64,000 nucleotides of DNA from Pseudoalteromonas holothuriae (lineage in GTDB: Bacteria > Pseudomonadota > Gammaproteobacteria > Enterobacterales > Alteromonadaceae): the NCBI RefSeq assembly GCF_945859825.1, contig NZ_CAMAPC010000002.1, positions 62,001 through 126,000 of the forward strand. Reading direction: 5' to 3'. The notes under the pieces are model-generated. The model was not told where the DNA came from. It did not search any database and saw only the letters and a list, made by a program, of their open reading frames with translations. This document shows positions 18,558 through 27,059 of the stretch, piece by piece. Each line of letters opens with the position of its first letter. The stretch's first letter is position 1. Position numbers and translations under genes: made by a program.

Positions 18558-19151
18558 ATGAAATATTTTAGAAAAATGATTGAACATTATATTCCTGTTA
18601 ATGATGATGAGTGGGCTTATGCTTGCGGATTATTTGACATAAAGCATGTCAAAAAAGGAACAACAGTACATCACGCAGGTGAAGTATTTAGTGAGATATG
18701 GTTTATTAAAAGTGGTTTAGCCAGATCATATTTTATTGATATGAATGGTAAAGATCATACTTGGCAACTCTATTTTCGTGGCAAAAGTAAACATGGCTTA
18801 AACCACTTTATGGACGATAGTGTCAGCTTTTATGAAAAAACAGGGTCAATGCTTAACTTTGAAATTCTTGAAGATTCGGTTTTTTATGTTGCGTCTCTGG
18901 AAGAGCTTGATAAGTTTATATCACAAGAAAAAAAATGGGAGCTTTTAGCGAGAATATGGATACATGGCACCTATTATTCAGCAACATACAAACGTGTCCT
19001 CTCTCTCATGTCAGAGACTGCTGCACAAAGATATGATCGTTTACTTGACGAATACCCTTTTATATTTAATCAAGTTAAGTCATACCATATAGCTTCTTAT
19101 CTCGGTGTTGCTCCCCAGACATTGAGTAAATTAAAAAATGAATCTAGGTGA
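18558..19151 (+). CDS. Crp/Fnr family transcriptional regulator
   Basis: A 197-residue protein with a cyclic-nucleotide-binding-type N-terminal barrel (about 25-120: HVKKGTTVHHAGEVFSEIWFIKSGLARSYF) and a C-terminal winged helix whose recognition region is YHIASYLGVAPQTLSKLKNE. There are no Fnr-type iron-sulfur cysteines, so the effector is unknown. It precedes a 40-codon ORF and a membrane-protein gene on the same strand and may regulate them. Confidence 0.82.
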   Translation: MKYFRKMIEHYIPVNDDEWAYACGLFDIKHVKKGTTVHHAGEVFSEIWFIKSGLARSYFIDMNGKDHTWQLYFRGKSKHGLNHFMDDSVSFYEKTGSMLNFEILEDSVFYVASLEELDKFISQEKKWELLARIWIHGTYYSATYKRVLSLMSETAAQRYDRLLDEYPFIFNQVKSYHIASYLGVAPQTLSKLKNESR

Positions 19152-19204
19152 ATGAATTTTAGTATTTCGTTGTTTACCATGTGTTTTTTCAATGGAGATA
19201 AACA

Positions 19205-19327
19205 ATGAATACTTTTCAAAAATTTATAAACCAACATGAACAAAGCTATCGGACTTACATTGGAAACGTTTGTAATTTAAGTAGCCCCACGGAGCCTAGC
19301 GTTATACATACATGGGGAACATTATGA
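19205..19327 (+). CDS. Short ORF (40 aa), translationally coupled to the next gene
   Basis: ATG at 19205 is preceded by GGAGAT at an ideal 6-base distance. It encodes 40 residues beginning MNTFQKFINQHEQSYRTYIG. The TGA stop overlaps the ATG of the following membrane-protein gene (ATGA), so ribosomes could reinitiate directly. I do not recognise a family; it could be a truncated enzyme N-terminus or a genuine small protein or leader. Confidence 0.5.
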   Translation: MNTFQKFINQHEQSYRTYIGNVCNLSSPTEPSVIHTWGTL

Positions 19328-19755
19328 TAGAACTTACACAAATAGGTGCACAACTCATCTTTATTGGAATTATCTTTTTTCTTGTTGGTTTAATACAAGG
19401 TGCATTGATACCAACCGTAAAAAATTCCCGGATGGCTCTTTCTGGTCACTTGACTGCAGTTCAATGTGGAATGGCCTTGGCTATCTTTGGTGTTATCTGG
19501 TCGCAGGTTGTGTTGCCTTTATCTTTAGAGTTTTTTGTGGCTTATGGCTGTGCACTGGGGTTTATACTTATTTGGCTGGGAATAACTATTGCTTCTGTAA
19601 CAGGTGCAAGTAAAGCACTCCCAATTGCAGGCGCTGGGTTTTCAGCAACCGCTGCTTTCGAATTTATGGTTAAGATTATGGTACGTATTGGATCACTACT
19701 ATCACTAATCGCTTGTACTTTGTTGGTTTTTGGGTTATTGCCAATACTTCAGTAG
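19324..19755 (+). CDS. Four-helix membrane protein, hydroxylaminobenzene-mutase-like
   Basis: The start at 19324 (MIELTQIG) overlaps the TGA of the preceding short ORF; an ATG four codons upstream is the alternative. The 143-residue product has four transmembrane segments and the pattern LVGLIQGALIPTVKNSRMALSGHLTAVQCGMALAIFGVIW. This resembles, from memory of the family, the small membrane proteins annotated as hydroxylaminobenzene mutase (HabA/HabB). Enzymatic activity cannot be inferred. Confidence 0.6.
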   Translation: MIELTQIGAQLIFIGIIFFLVGLIQGALIPTVKNSRMALSGHLTAVQCGMALAIFGVIWSQVVLPLSLEFFVAYGCALGFILIWLGITIASVTGASKALPIAGAGFSATAAFEFMVKIMVRIGSLLSLIACTLLVFGLLPILQ

Positions 19756-19866
19756 TCGTAATAGAAGTATAACAAAGCCATCCAACCTCCGTCTGTCTCG
19801 CTTTTGCGCCAAGCCCAAGAAGCGTTTTGGTTGTCGTCGGCTGATGGCGGAGCTTTATTAAAAATT

Positions 19867-19976
19867 ATGTATATCTTTCTCATCATTGTTATTACAGTTT
19901 TATCTTAACTACTATAGCTTCAGCTAAAGCAACAAAAGAACATCAAAAAATTGTTGAAGAAAAAGAAAACTTATAG
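19867..19976 (+). pseudogene. Possible eroded start of a secreted-protein gene
   Basis: ATG at 19867 opens a hydrophobic run MYIFLIIVITVLS followed by a stop. In another frame the sequence continues as LTTIASAKATKEHQKIVEEKENL before a stop. Together they read like a signal peptide and mature start separated by a frameshift. The evidence is thin. Confidence 0.25.
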
Positions 19977-20179
19977 ATAGACTCAAGTTTGAATTTTGCT
20001 TGGTTTGTTTATGCTTTAGGTTCTTCAAAAATCATTTCAAGCTTTAAGAATAAGGCGATGGGATTAGCAAGGGGGCGGCAAGTCAATTTGTAGGATGCCA
20101 GTGCGCGACATCCTAATTTTGCAGTTTGCTGTTTCTTTTAAATAGAAAAGAACTAAGTGAAATAACGCTAATTAATTAG

Positions 20180-20362
20180 CGTGGACAGCCACTTAAACTT
20201 CATGTACAAGAAAACGGAAAGCTGGTTTTGAAAGAGTCTTTATATAATATTGGTGGGCAAAAATTAAAGGGAATATCATCAATGACCCTCACACATGACA
20301 ACCGACATTTATTGGTCGCAACAGGGAAGGGCAACTCTGTTATTATTTTTAAACGGCAATAA
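20180..20362 (+). pseudogene. C-terminal remnant of a beta-propeller protein
   Basis: An open frame without a plausible start runs from after a TAG at 20177 to TAA at 20360. It includes VQENGKLVLKESL, SSMTLTHDNRHLLVATGKG and NSVIIFKRQ, the typical last blade of a YncE/lactonase-like seven-bladed propeller. No upstream part of such a gene is present, so this is a truncated relic. A stem-loop TAGGATG/CATCCTA followed by ATTTT lies at 20091-20119. Confidence 0.5.
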
Positions 20363-20377
20363 TTTAGCTTACAAAAA

Positions 20378-20470
20378 GTCAAAGAGTCAGGTTGCTTGTT
20401 TCATTATTTATGAACACACGTTTTTATCGAAAGTAATATTAGTAAAAAGTAAAGCGCGACCCCTTGTGTT
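20378..20470 (+). repeat. Dispersed repeat, copy A
   Basis: It shares the layout GTTGCTTGTTTCAT...ACTTATTT-like...GAAC..CGTT hairpin...AATATTAG..AAAA...GCGACCC with the copies at 24474-24632 (B) and 25309-25403 (C). It lies directly behind the beta-propeller remnant and before the dioxygenase gene. Confidence 0.55.
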
Positions 20471-20513
20471 CTGATGTATAATTGTTTTGTGTCATTTGCG
20501 CTAAGGGAGTTAC

Positions 20514-21563
20514 ATGAATAAGCATGACTTGGAGTTGGAGAATCTAGAGGTTGAAAGCGATATTCTAGGCATTTACTTAAAAAAGATTTGGACCGCAGTA
20601 CATAACCCCCTCTTAAGCCAGCCTAATCAACATACTAAACTTGACTTTTTACTCGAAAAAGCCATGTTTGATTTACTAGGCATAAGCCAAGCGGATGCCG
20701 TGAAGGTGCTCTACGAGAGTGCACATTGCTATCAAACTTTTCTATCTCGCCTTGCATATTATGGGAATATAAATGAATTAGCGTTAGCGCGTCTTTGCAG
20801 TTATTTAAAGCAAGAAGTTCAACCTGATGAAGTTCAACAATTAAATACACAGGTTAAACATATGGATAATGTTTTATGTGAAGATGACATACTGCACTGG
20901 CAAACACATGGTTTTGTTGTAGTTAAAAATGCGATTGACCAAGCTATGTGTGACAATGTTATCCACGCCATAGGTGAATATTTGCAAATAGATATAGCCG
21001 ATAAGCGCCAATGGTATAGTAGTGAAAAGCGTTCAGGAATTATGGTTGAGCTTATTCAGCATGAGGCACTTAACCAAGTGCGTCGTAGTAGGCGAGTTCA
21101 TAAAGCGTTTAGTCAGCTATGGCATACCGAAGACTTAATTGTGTCTTCAGATCGATGTGGTTTTAACCCGCCCCAAACTACTAACTATCCATTTTCTGGG
21201 CCTGACTTGCATTGGGATGTTAACTTTGCAAAGCCTTTAACTTTTGGCACACAGGGCATTATTTATTTGACTGATACAGAACAAGCTCAGGGAGCTTTGA
21301 CCTTAGTACCTGGATTTCATAAGACGTTGCCCCATGAAGTGAGTAAATATCAACTTCAACCAGAACCTGCGACGTTACATCAGCTCGGTTCAAAACCGAT
21401 TGCCGCAAACGCGGGAGATATGATTATTTGGCACCACTTCTTACCTCATGGCAGCCGAGCAAATTTAACCGATAAACCCAGAATAGTGCAATATCTCAAC
21501 ATGTATCCATTTCCAAGTGAACACCTTGAGTGTGAGCAACAAGCAACAAAAAGGGAGTGGTAA
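20514..21563 (+). CDS. Phytanoyl-CoA dioxygenase (PhyH) family protein
   Basis: A 349-residue protein. The N-terminal 115 residues are helical without a recognised domain. The rest is a non-heme Fe(II)/2-oxoglutarate oxygenase fold, with HGFVVVKNAID opening it. The iron ligands are likely His and Asp of LHWDVNF and the distal His of FLPHGSRANLTDKPR, whose Arg would bind 2-oxoglutarate. GDMIIWHH precedes the distal His. The substrate is unknown. Repeat copy A lies just upstream. Confidence 0.8.
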   Translation: MNKHDLELENLEVESDILGIYLKKIWTAVHNPLLSQPNQHTKLDFLLEKAMFDLLGISQADAVKVLYESAHCYQTFLSRLAYYGNINELALARLCSYLKQEVQPDEVQQLNTQVKHMDNVLCEDDILHWQTHGFVVVKNAIDQAMCDNVIHAIGEYLQIDIADKRQWYSSEKRSGIMVELIQHEALNQVRRSRRVHKAFSQLWHTEDLIVSSDRCGFNPPQTTNYPFSGPDLHWDVNFAKPLTFGTQGIIYLTDTEQAQGALTLVPGFHKTLPHEVSKYQLQPEPATLHQLGSKPIAANAGDMIIWHHFLPHGSRANLTDKPRIVQYLNMYPFPSEHLECEQQATKREW

Positions 21564-21717
21564 TACTCCTAATTTATTAGCTTATTTAGTTAGTTTAACT
21601 TTTTAACTAGGGTACTTTTCACACGCCTTTAAGGTATTTTCAATTAAGTTTGCAGCTGTGATGGAAGCTAGCCAATAGTAGCGAAGGTGCTTTTAGAGTA
21701 ACCCTATGTGAATAGGG

Positions 21718-23739
21718 TTACTCTAATTTTAAACTATAGCTTTTCAGCTTTTCAGCTTTTAAGTGTTTGTCTAAGAAATTTAGTAGCTTTGAATAGTAAT
21801 TATGGGCTTGAATAGTTGTATCAAACCCATGCCCAACGCCTTCCATAATGGACCATGAGACAGGAATATTGTGTGCTTTCATTGCAAATCGCAGTCTAAA
21901 AGCATGTTCAATATCTACAATTACGTCATCTGTTCCATGAGCAAGGAAAAGTGGTTTAGTAATTTCATTTGCTCTATAAACTGGAGAAGTTTGAAATAAC
22001 TTTTGTTGCTGAGTATCTGGATCACCAACGATTTCTCTTAGTTGAGCTTTCACTAAGTCATCATTTTCAACTGCCGAACGTTGGAATAGTAGCGCTAAAT
22101 CTGTCACTCCAGCGAAGGAAGCGCCGCATTTATAGAGATGGGGTGAACGAATAAGGCTAAAAATAGCTGAATACCCACCATAACTCCCTCCAATGATACA
22201 TACACGCTCTTCATCAAGCTGTGGGTAAGCTTTGAGCGCTGTTGAAAGCGCAGCTTCAATATCATTTTCAATACCGTTACCCCACTGTTGCATACCTTTT
22301 TGCTTTATTAGTTTTCCGTAGCCCATTGAGCCTCGGTAATTTACTTGCAATGTGCTATACCCTGCGTTGACCAGTACCTGAATTTCTGGTGAGTAATAAC
22401 GTAAATCACTAACTCCAATAGGGCCACCGTGAGGAATGACAATTAAAGGGAGCTTGTGTTTACTTGTGCCGTTTGGAGTGGTCACAAAGGCATCAATAGT
22501 CGTGTTGTCTTCAGTTTTAACTTTAAGTACTTGTGTTTTGGCTAATTCAGCGCCTTCTAACCATGGTTTAAGAGTGATTAGGTGTTCAAACTGTTGTGTA
22601 TTGTGATTGTAAAAAATTATCTTACCCGGATCATTGCTCGACGACTCTTCAAAGAGAGCTATTTTGCCATCACTAGAACCATTAAGATATATCAGGTTTA
22701 CTTGAGACTTTTGCTTATTTATAGCCTGAGAGACTGCACTGGTTTGGTTAAAATAATGTTGTTCTATATGCCCATTTAGAAGGTAAGAAACGCCTATAAC
22801 TTGTGCTTTATCAGCTGAGAGAATAGCGTTTAAAACATCGTATCTGGAATGCTCAAATAACACATTAGTAAACTGGTTTTTTTTGAGATCATACCTGCGG
22901 AGTTGTTTTTTATCAGACTTGTGATTAGTAATTACAAACATGGAGTTTGTTGTTTGGTCTACAAGCTGAGGAGAAAAGTAATCTCCTTTAACACCTTGCC
23001 AAGCGAGTGTCCAACGTCGGCTATTTCCCTTTTTTGTGTATAGCTCTGGTATATCATTAACTCTTCGGGTGCCTAATAAAGGTTGCCCATTGGTACTATT
23101 TGTAAGCCAAAATTGAATTTTTGGGCCCTTTTTATTTATTTTCTTCCTTATAGACGTCTGACCATCAAGGTTAGACTTTTTTAAGTCGAGTTTGAAAAGG
23201 TTCACATAATAGTCAATCTAATCATCATTTTTATATTTGGCAAACATAGCATAACGGTTGCTACTTACAACCGGGTTAGCCCAATAACCATTTTGATTTA
23301 AAAAGCTTACCTTTTTCTGACTGACGGAGTTGTCTTCAATATTGAGTTTGACGACAATAAAGCGCCTAAAACTATTTTTTGAAGTTTCTTTTAATGCCAG
23401 TACAGAGTTGCCAAGCCAGACAATATCTTGAATTTTGTTATCATGATTTACCCAGCGAACGTAATATTCCTTCTTGATCGTTTCAACTTCAAATCTTTTG
23501 GCGGTATAAACTACGTAACTTGTATTATTAATTACGTCGTGCACTTTAATTTCATACTTATCAGAGGATGACTCTGAGTAGGCAATAAATCTACCATTTT
23601 GATGCATAGTAAAGTGAGCATAGGGAGAGGCCAAGAAAAACTCTTTTATTGTTGGGCTTTTATCATTTGATGGTGTGCCCAGTACAAAAGTGCTGAATGA
23701 TAGTAAAATTAGAAAGCACGCTTTTAGATGAAGTTTCAT
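21718..23739 (-). pseudogene. S9 family (prolyl oligopeptidase-like) peptidase gene interrupted by one in-frame TAG
   Basis: One continuous reading frame of 674 codons is split by a single TAG at 23218-23220. The upstream part (23218-23739) gives a signal peptide and early beta-propeller ending KYKNDD; after the stop the frame continues IDYYVNLFKLDLKK with no shift. The downstream part carries the full hydrolase domain: GGSYGGYSA (Ser), HGTDDVIVD (Asp) and GVGHGFDT (His). A GTG at 23205 could restart translation but lacks a ribosome binding site. This may be a recent nonsense mutation, readthrough or a sequencing error. Confidence 0.85.
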
Positions 23740-24281
23740 TGTGTTTTACCCTTATTACCATTCAAGAAAAAAGAGATATAAGGGTCATTTGGGTAAATGC
23801 CATTTACAACTTGGTATTGGTTAAATAGCTCAGAGTGTTGTTGTTTGAATATAGTCAAAATCATGCTTGTTCTATTTAATATTTCTGCACTAAATTTGCT
23901 ACCAGTTGTTTTGAACATAAGTAGGCCTATGTAATTTACTTTTCCTGGCTGAATTGTAAACTTTAAATCTAAGTCATCGAAGTCATAGGTTACTCGAGTG
24001 TTCTCTCCAATTCTATCAACGACTTGGCTCCAATTATATTCCCCAGCTTTTAAAGGGTAAACCTTTAAATACTGTGCATCATTCAGAGGACCAAAGTCAT
24101 GATTGTTACCAAATCCTTCGCCATCTAGCTTGATTTTTTCAGCATATCCTTGACTATATATAGCAACAAGAGCATAGCCTTCGTTATCACCCAAAGGTGT
24201 AATTTTTTCATTTGAATGAGCACAAAAGGTGTAAATAGAAATAAATATTAAGCTTATATACTTTATATATTTGAGTTGCAT
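23736..24281 (-). CDS. Hypothetical secreted protein (181 aa)
   Basis: The signal peptide ends FCAHS at about residue 23. The mature protein is beta-rich with YALVAIYSQGYAEKI, YLKVYPLKAGEYNW and FTIQPGKVNYIGLLMFK, a pattern like DUF2846-type domains seen in small envelope proteins. The last 4 bases overlap the start of the interrupted S9 peptidase gene (ATGA), so the two were probably one operon. The function is unknown. Confidence 0.65.
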   Translation of the reverse strand: MQLKYIKYISLIFISIYTFCAHSNEKITPLGDNEGYALVAIYSQGYAEKIKLDGEGFGNNHDFGPLNDAQYLKVYPLKAGEYNWSQVVDRIGENTRVTYDFDDLDLKFTIQPGKVNYIGLLMFKTTGSKFSAEILNRTSMILTIFKQQHSELFNQYQVVNGIYPNDPYISFFLNGNKGKTQ

Positions 24282-24473
24282 AGTTTTGAAATGTTATTTG
24301 AGTTAAGAGTTATCTTATCATGCGAGATTGTACCTGTTAACGTGTTTATCGAACCAAAAGGGTTGTCGAAAAGGGTGGGCAACCCTTGTAAATCAACTTT
24401 TTCAAAGTATAAATCTATGATTTAATTTGGCTAATATTTTAGCGTTTGACTCTGGGGGTTACAGGGACACTGA
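24282..24473. other. Intergenic region upstream of the secreted-protein/S9 operon
   Basis: It separates two divergently transcribed genes, together with repeat copy B. No gene is visible. A promoter for the minus-strand operon is expected here but was not pinned down. Confidence 0.4.
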
Positions 24474-24632
24474 AGTCAAGGAGGTTTAAGTTGTTTGTTT
24501 CATCACTTATTTAGGAACGCGCGTTCTTATTGAAAGGAGTATGAAGCAATAGATAGGCTCCTTAAACTGAAAATGATTTTTAAAGTACCTTCTGAGCAAT
24601 ATTAGCAAAAAACAAGACTCGACCCGATGGGT
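24474..24632 (+). repeat. Dispersed repeat, copy B (longest)
   Basis: This copy contains the perfect palindrome GAACGCGCGTTC inside TTAGGAACGCGCGTTCTTAT. Further on it has AATATTAGCAAAAAACAAG and CTCGACCCGATGGGTTT, which align to copy A (AATATTAGTAAAAAGTAAAG, GCGACCCCTTGTGTT). Its first half also aligns to copy C. Confidence 0.55.
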
Positions 24633-24687
24633 TTACACGCTAGTAATGATAAATTTGTAACTTACTCTCCTGAAAGTAGAGGGAAAA

Positions 24688-25221
24688 ATGCGCAACCTTA
24701 ATTTTTTATTAACTCTTGTATTAGTTACAGCTTTTTTTACGTTAGGCAAAGAGCAACAAAATCAATCCTACAAACATGTTGGAGATGATAGAAAATGTAG
24801 TCTTGAAAAAATTGACTACAGCACAGAGCAGGAAATATCGTTTTGTGTTGAAATTATGTCGGCACAGAATGATAAACGCTTTCGTGAATATACACTCTAT
24901 GCCGCCAAACTAGGTCATGGACACGCCGCTCTTGAAGTTTATAGCAATGATACATTTCCTATCTCAGTTAAAGATAAAAACAAATACCTGTTCCAAGCAG
25001 CTTATAGTTGCTATCAGCCAGCTTACTATTTAGCTTTTAAGTCTGAAGCAGAATCTGGTGATAAAAAAGAAGCTGAATTATGGTATCTGTTACTTAAAAT
25101 GGAGCACAACTTAGGGGCAAAGGATTTATTTAATCAATTGCAAGTTGAAAAACCCATAGAGCAAATGGTATATGACAAGTTACTTTCATTTTTTGGGAGG
25201 TTTCAGTGTAATCAGGTTTAA
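24688..25221 (+). CDS. Hypothetical secreted protein (177 aa), Sel1-like helical
   Basis: GAGGGAAAA provides a ribosome binding site. A signal-peptide-like N-terminus (LNFLLTLVLVTAFFTLG) is followed by a mature region with four cysteines. ALEVYSNDT and AAYSCYQPAYYLAFKSEAESGDKKEAELWYLLLKM suggest TPR/Sel1-like helix pairs. No enzyme motif is seen. It is flanked on both sides by the dispersed repeat (copies B and C), which may have moved with or around it. Confidence 0.6.
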   Translation: MRNLNFLLTLVLVTAFFTLGKEQQNQSYKHVGDDRKCSLEKIDYSTEQEISFCVEIMSAQNDKRFREYTLYAAKLGHGHAALEVYSNDTFPISVKDKNKYLFQAAYSCYQPAYYLAFKSEAESGDKKEAELWYLLLKMEHNLGAKDLFNQLQVEKPIEQMVYDKLLSFFGRFQCNQV

Positions 25222-25308
25222 GCTGCACTAAGCGTAAGCAGCGAACCACACCTAGAGATTATCCTTCTAGGGCAGTAAGTCGTCGATATCGCAGAAAAAC
25301 TGCAAAGA

Positions 25309-25403
25309 GGTCAAGTTGCTTGCATCATCACTTACTATAGGAACGCAGGTTCTTATTAGAGAGTAAGTTATAAAGCAATAGGCTTAACCCCTTAAAGTTT
25401 ATA
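25309..25403 (+). repeat. Dispersed repeat, copy C
   Basis: GTCAAGTTGCTTGCATCATCACTTACTATAGGAACGCAGGTTCTTATTAGAG-type sequence matches copy B over the hairpin-centred half (GGAACGC...TTCTTATT...AGCAATAGGCT) and lacks the distal half. Confidence 0.5.
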
Positions 25404-25415
25404 GCTAGATATGAA

Positions 25416-26294
25416 TCACTTATTCACATATTTATCAGCAAGTATGTTATCCAAATTGGCTTTTGAGCGTGCAACGCTTTGCAATGACGAGAGTCCTTTT
25501 GGATACTCTTCTTGTTCGAGTATAAGCCATTGGGTAGCGCCGTATTTTTGCATGGTTTGGATAAGTCTATGCCACGGATAGTTGTTTTCACCAATAATCG
25601 GGCTTAAACGGTCGCCTTCATGCGTACGAATTTTGATGTGGGTAGAATAGGTTCTGCCAGCATATTTTTTTACATAATCAATAGGCGACTTACCCGCATA
25701 GTTAACCCAACCAACGTCTAATTGTAACGGAAAATCAGCGGGTGTATTTTGTGCAATATAATCCCAAAAAGTTTCGCCTTGGTAGTCGTTAAATTCTTTT
25801 TCATGGTTATGATAGCCAATCTGCATATCAAATCGCTTAGCGAGTTGGTGGGCCTCATTTAATTGTGCAACCAGCTCAGGTACTTTCTGTGTGTCCCATG
25901 CACGTTTATCCCAAGGTACAATCAGTACCTCAATGCCAAGTGTTTTATAAAACAGGAATGTGTTAGCCGCCTTGCTTGATGTAATGTCATCAAAACCAAT
26001 ATGAGCACTTGTTGCTACTAAACCAAGCTCGGTGAGCCGTTTTTTCAAGGCGCTAGGGTTGTTGTCATAGTTACCAAAATGGCCTGCAAATTCAACGCCA
26101 GTAAAGCCCATATTGGCAAGTGCTTGTAATGTGCCGTCAAAATCGTTTTTTAATGTATCTCTAACAGACCAAAGCTGAACACCAATAGGAATTGGGATTG
26201 CGGTATTTGCTTGACTCTTCGAGGCGCAAAAAAAACACAAAGCGCTAAACAATAGAGTAGTTAAAAGAACAAATTTTATTTTTATCATAGTCAT
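25416..26294 (-). CDS. Secreted sugar phosphate isomerase/epimerase-like TIM barrel protein
   Basis: A 292-residue protein with a signal peptide ending SKSQANT (about residue 30). It belongs to the xylose isomerase-like AP-endonuclease-2 fold: VQLWSVRDTL, ALANMGFTGVEFAGH, QIGYHNHEKEF, LQLDVGWVNYAG, THIKIR and LILEQEEYP. These supply the usual metal ligands (Asp, His, Glu). Last gene of a seven-gene operon with a GMC oxidoreductase and a DUF1080 protein. Its export suggests that it works on an oxidised sugar in the periplasm. Confidence 0.85.
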   Translation of the reverse strand: MTMIKIKFVLLTTLLFSALCFFCASKSQANTAIPIPIGVQLWSVRDTLKNDFDGTLQALANMGFTGVEFAGHFGNYDNNPSALKKRLTELGLVATSAHIGFDDITSSKAANTFLFYKTLGIEVLIVPWDKRAWDTQKVPELVAQLNEAHQLAKRFDMQIGYHNHEKEFNDYQGETFWDYIAQNTPADFPLQLDVGWVNYAGKSPIDYVKKYAGRTYSTHIKIRTHEGDRLSPIIGENNYPWHRLIQTMQKYGATQWLILEQEEYPKGLSSLQSVARSKANLDNILADKYVNK

Positions 26295-26309
26295 ACCCTG
26301 ATGAATTGT

Positions 26310-27059
26310 TTAATCTGCGTAAGCGTATTCACTGAGACCAAGTTCTGCCAATACACCATCAAGGTGTGCTTTGGCTTCAATTGTGGGTCCTGGATAGTCA
26401 CCAGCAATAGGCACATTACCTAAATAGCCGATATCTTTACAGCCTTCAGGTGTACAAAAGTAGGCACCGAGCACTAAATTTTTAAAGCGTAAAAAAGCTT
26501 TACCAATTCGTTGAAATTGCGCTGGGGTTTGTTCATTAAAGTAGGCAATGTTATCCATAATGGCTATTTGTTGCACCTTGCTGAGCTTTAAAAATGGGTT
26601 TTTATAACGAAGTGTTGCTTCGTCATCTATCCATGCCAGCGCGTGGATAATGGTGACTCTGTCTTTTTGTTGACCATCATATGGTGCGCTCACCCATTCA
26701 TCGATAACACTGGGCACCTGAACTTGTGAAGCACTAGGGTTTTGCCCTTCACGGGGTACAATAAAGTCAGCGAGTACGGCGACCAATGATAATTGCGTTT
26801 CACTGAGAGTGAGCGGCCATGGTGATTCTGGTGGCATGATTAAGTTTGGATCAGTGCCGTAGCCTCTAGCTGTCACCGGTTTTATATCAATATCAGGCCA
26901 ATGTCCTGCACTTGTTACACTGTCGCTAATGACTTTGCTGCAACCTGAACTGAGCGATACCGCAGAGCCTGCTGCTAGCACACCTAGCCATTTGAGTGAC
27001 TCACGACGGGTCATTCCAGAAGTATATTTATAAGGGTCAATACTATCGGGTGTGTTCAT
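26310..27059 (-). CDS. Gluconate 2-dehydrogenase subunit 3 family protein with Tat-type lipoprotein signal
   Basis: A 249-residue protein. Residues 17-40 give TRRESLKWLGVLAAG followed by LSSGC, a twin-arginine motif (Arg18-Arg19) and a lipobox cysteine at 40. The mature part matches the gluconate_2-dh3 family (LSLVAVLADFIVPREGQNPSASQVQVPSVIDEW, FKNLVLGAYFCTPEGCKDIGY). The family is the small subunit of membrane FAD dehydrogenases. It directly abuts the GMC gene (1-base spacing), so the pair should form one complex. Confidence 0.88.
   Translation of the reverse strand: MNTPDSIDPYKYTSGMTRRESLKWLGVLAAGSAVSLSSGCSKVISDSVTSAGHWPDIDIKPVTARGYGTDPNLIMPPESPWPLTLSETQLSLVAVLADFIVPREGQNPSASQVQVPSVIDEWVSAPYDGQQKDRVTIIHALAWIDDEATLRYKNPFLKLSKVQQIAIMDNIAYFNEQTPAQFQRIGKAFLRFKNLVLGAYFCTPEGCKDIGYLGNVPIAGDYPGPTIEAKAHLDGVLAELGLSEYAYAD

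Noticed and set aside
23203..23205. GTG at 23205 as the genuine start of a separate peptidase gene
   Set aside because: It lacks a ribosome binding site and signal peptide, and the same frame continues upstream through one TAG into the missing N-terminal half.
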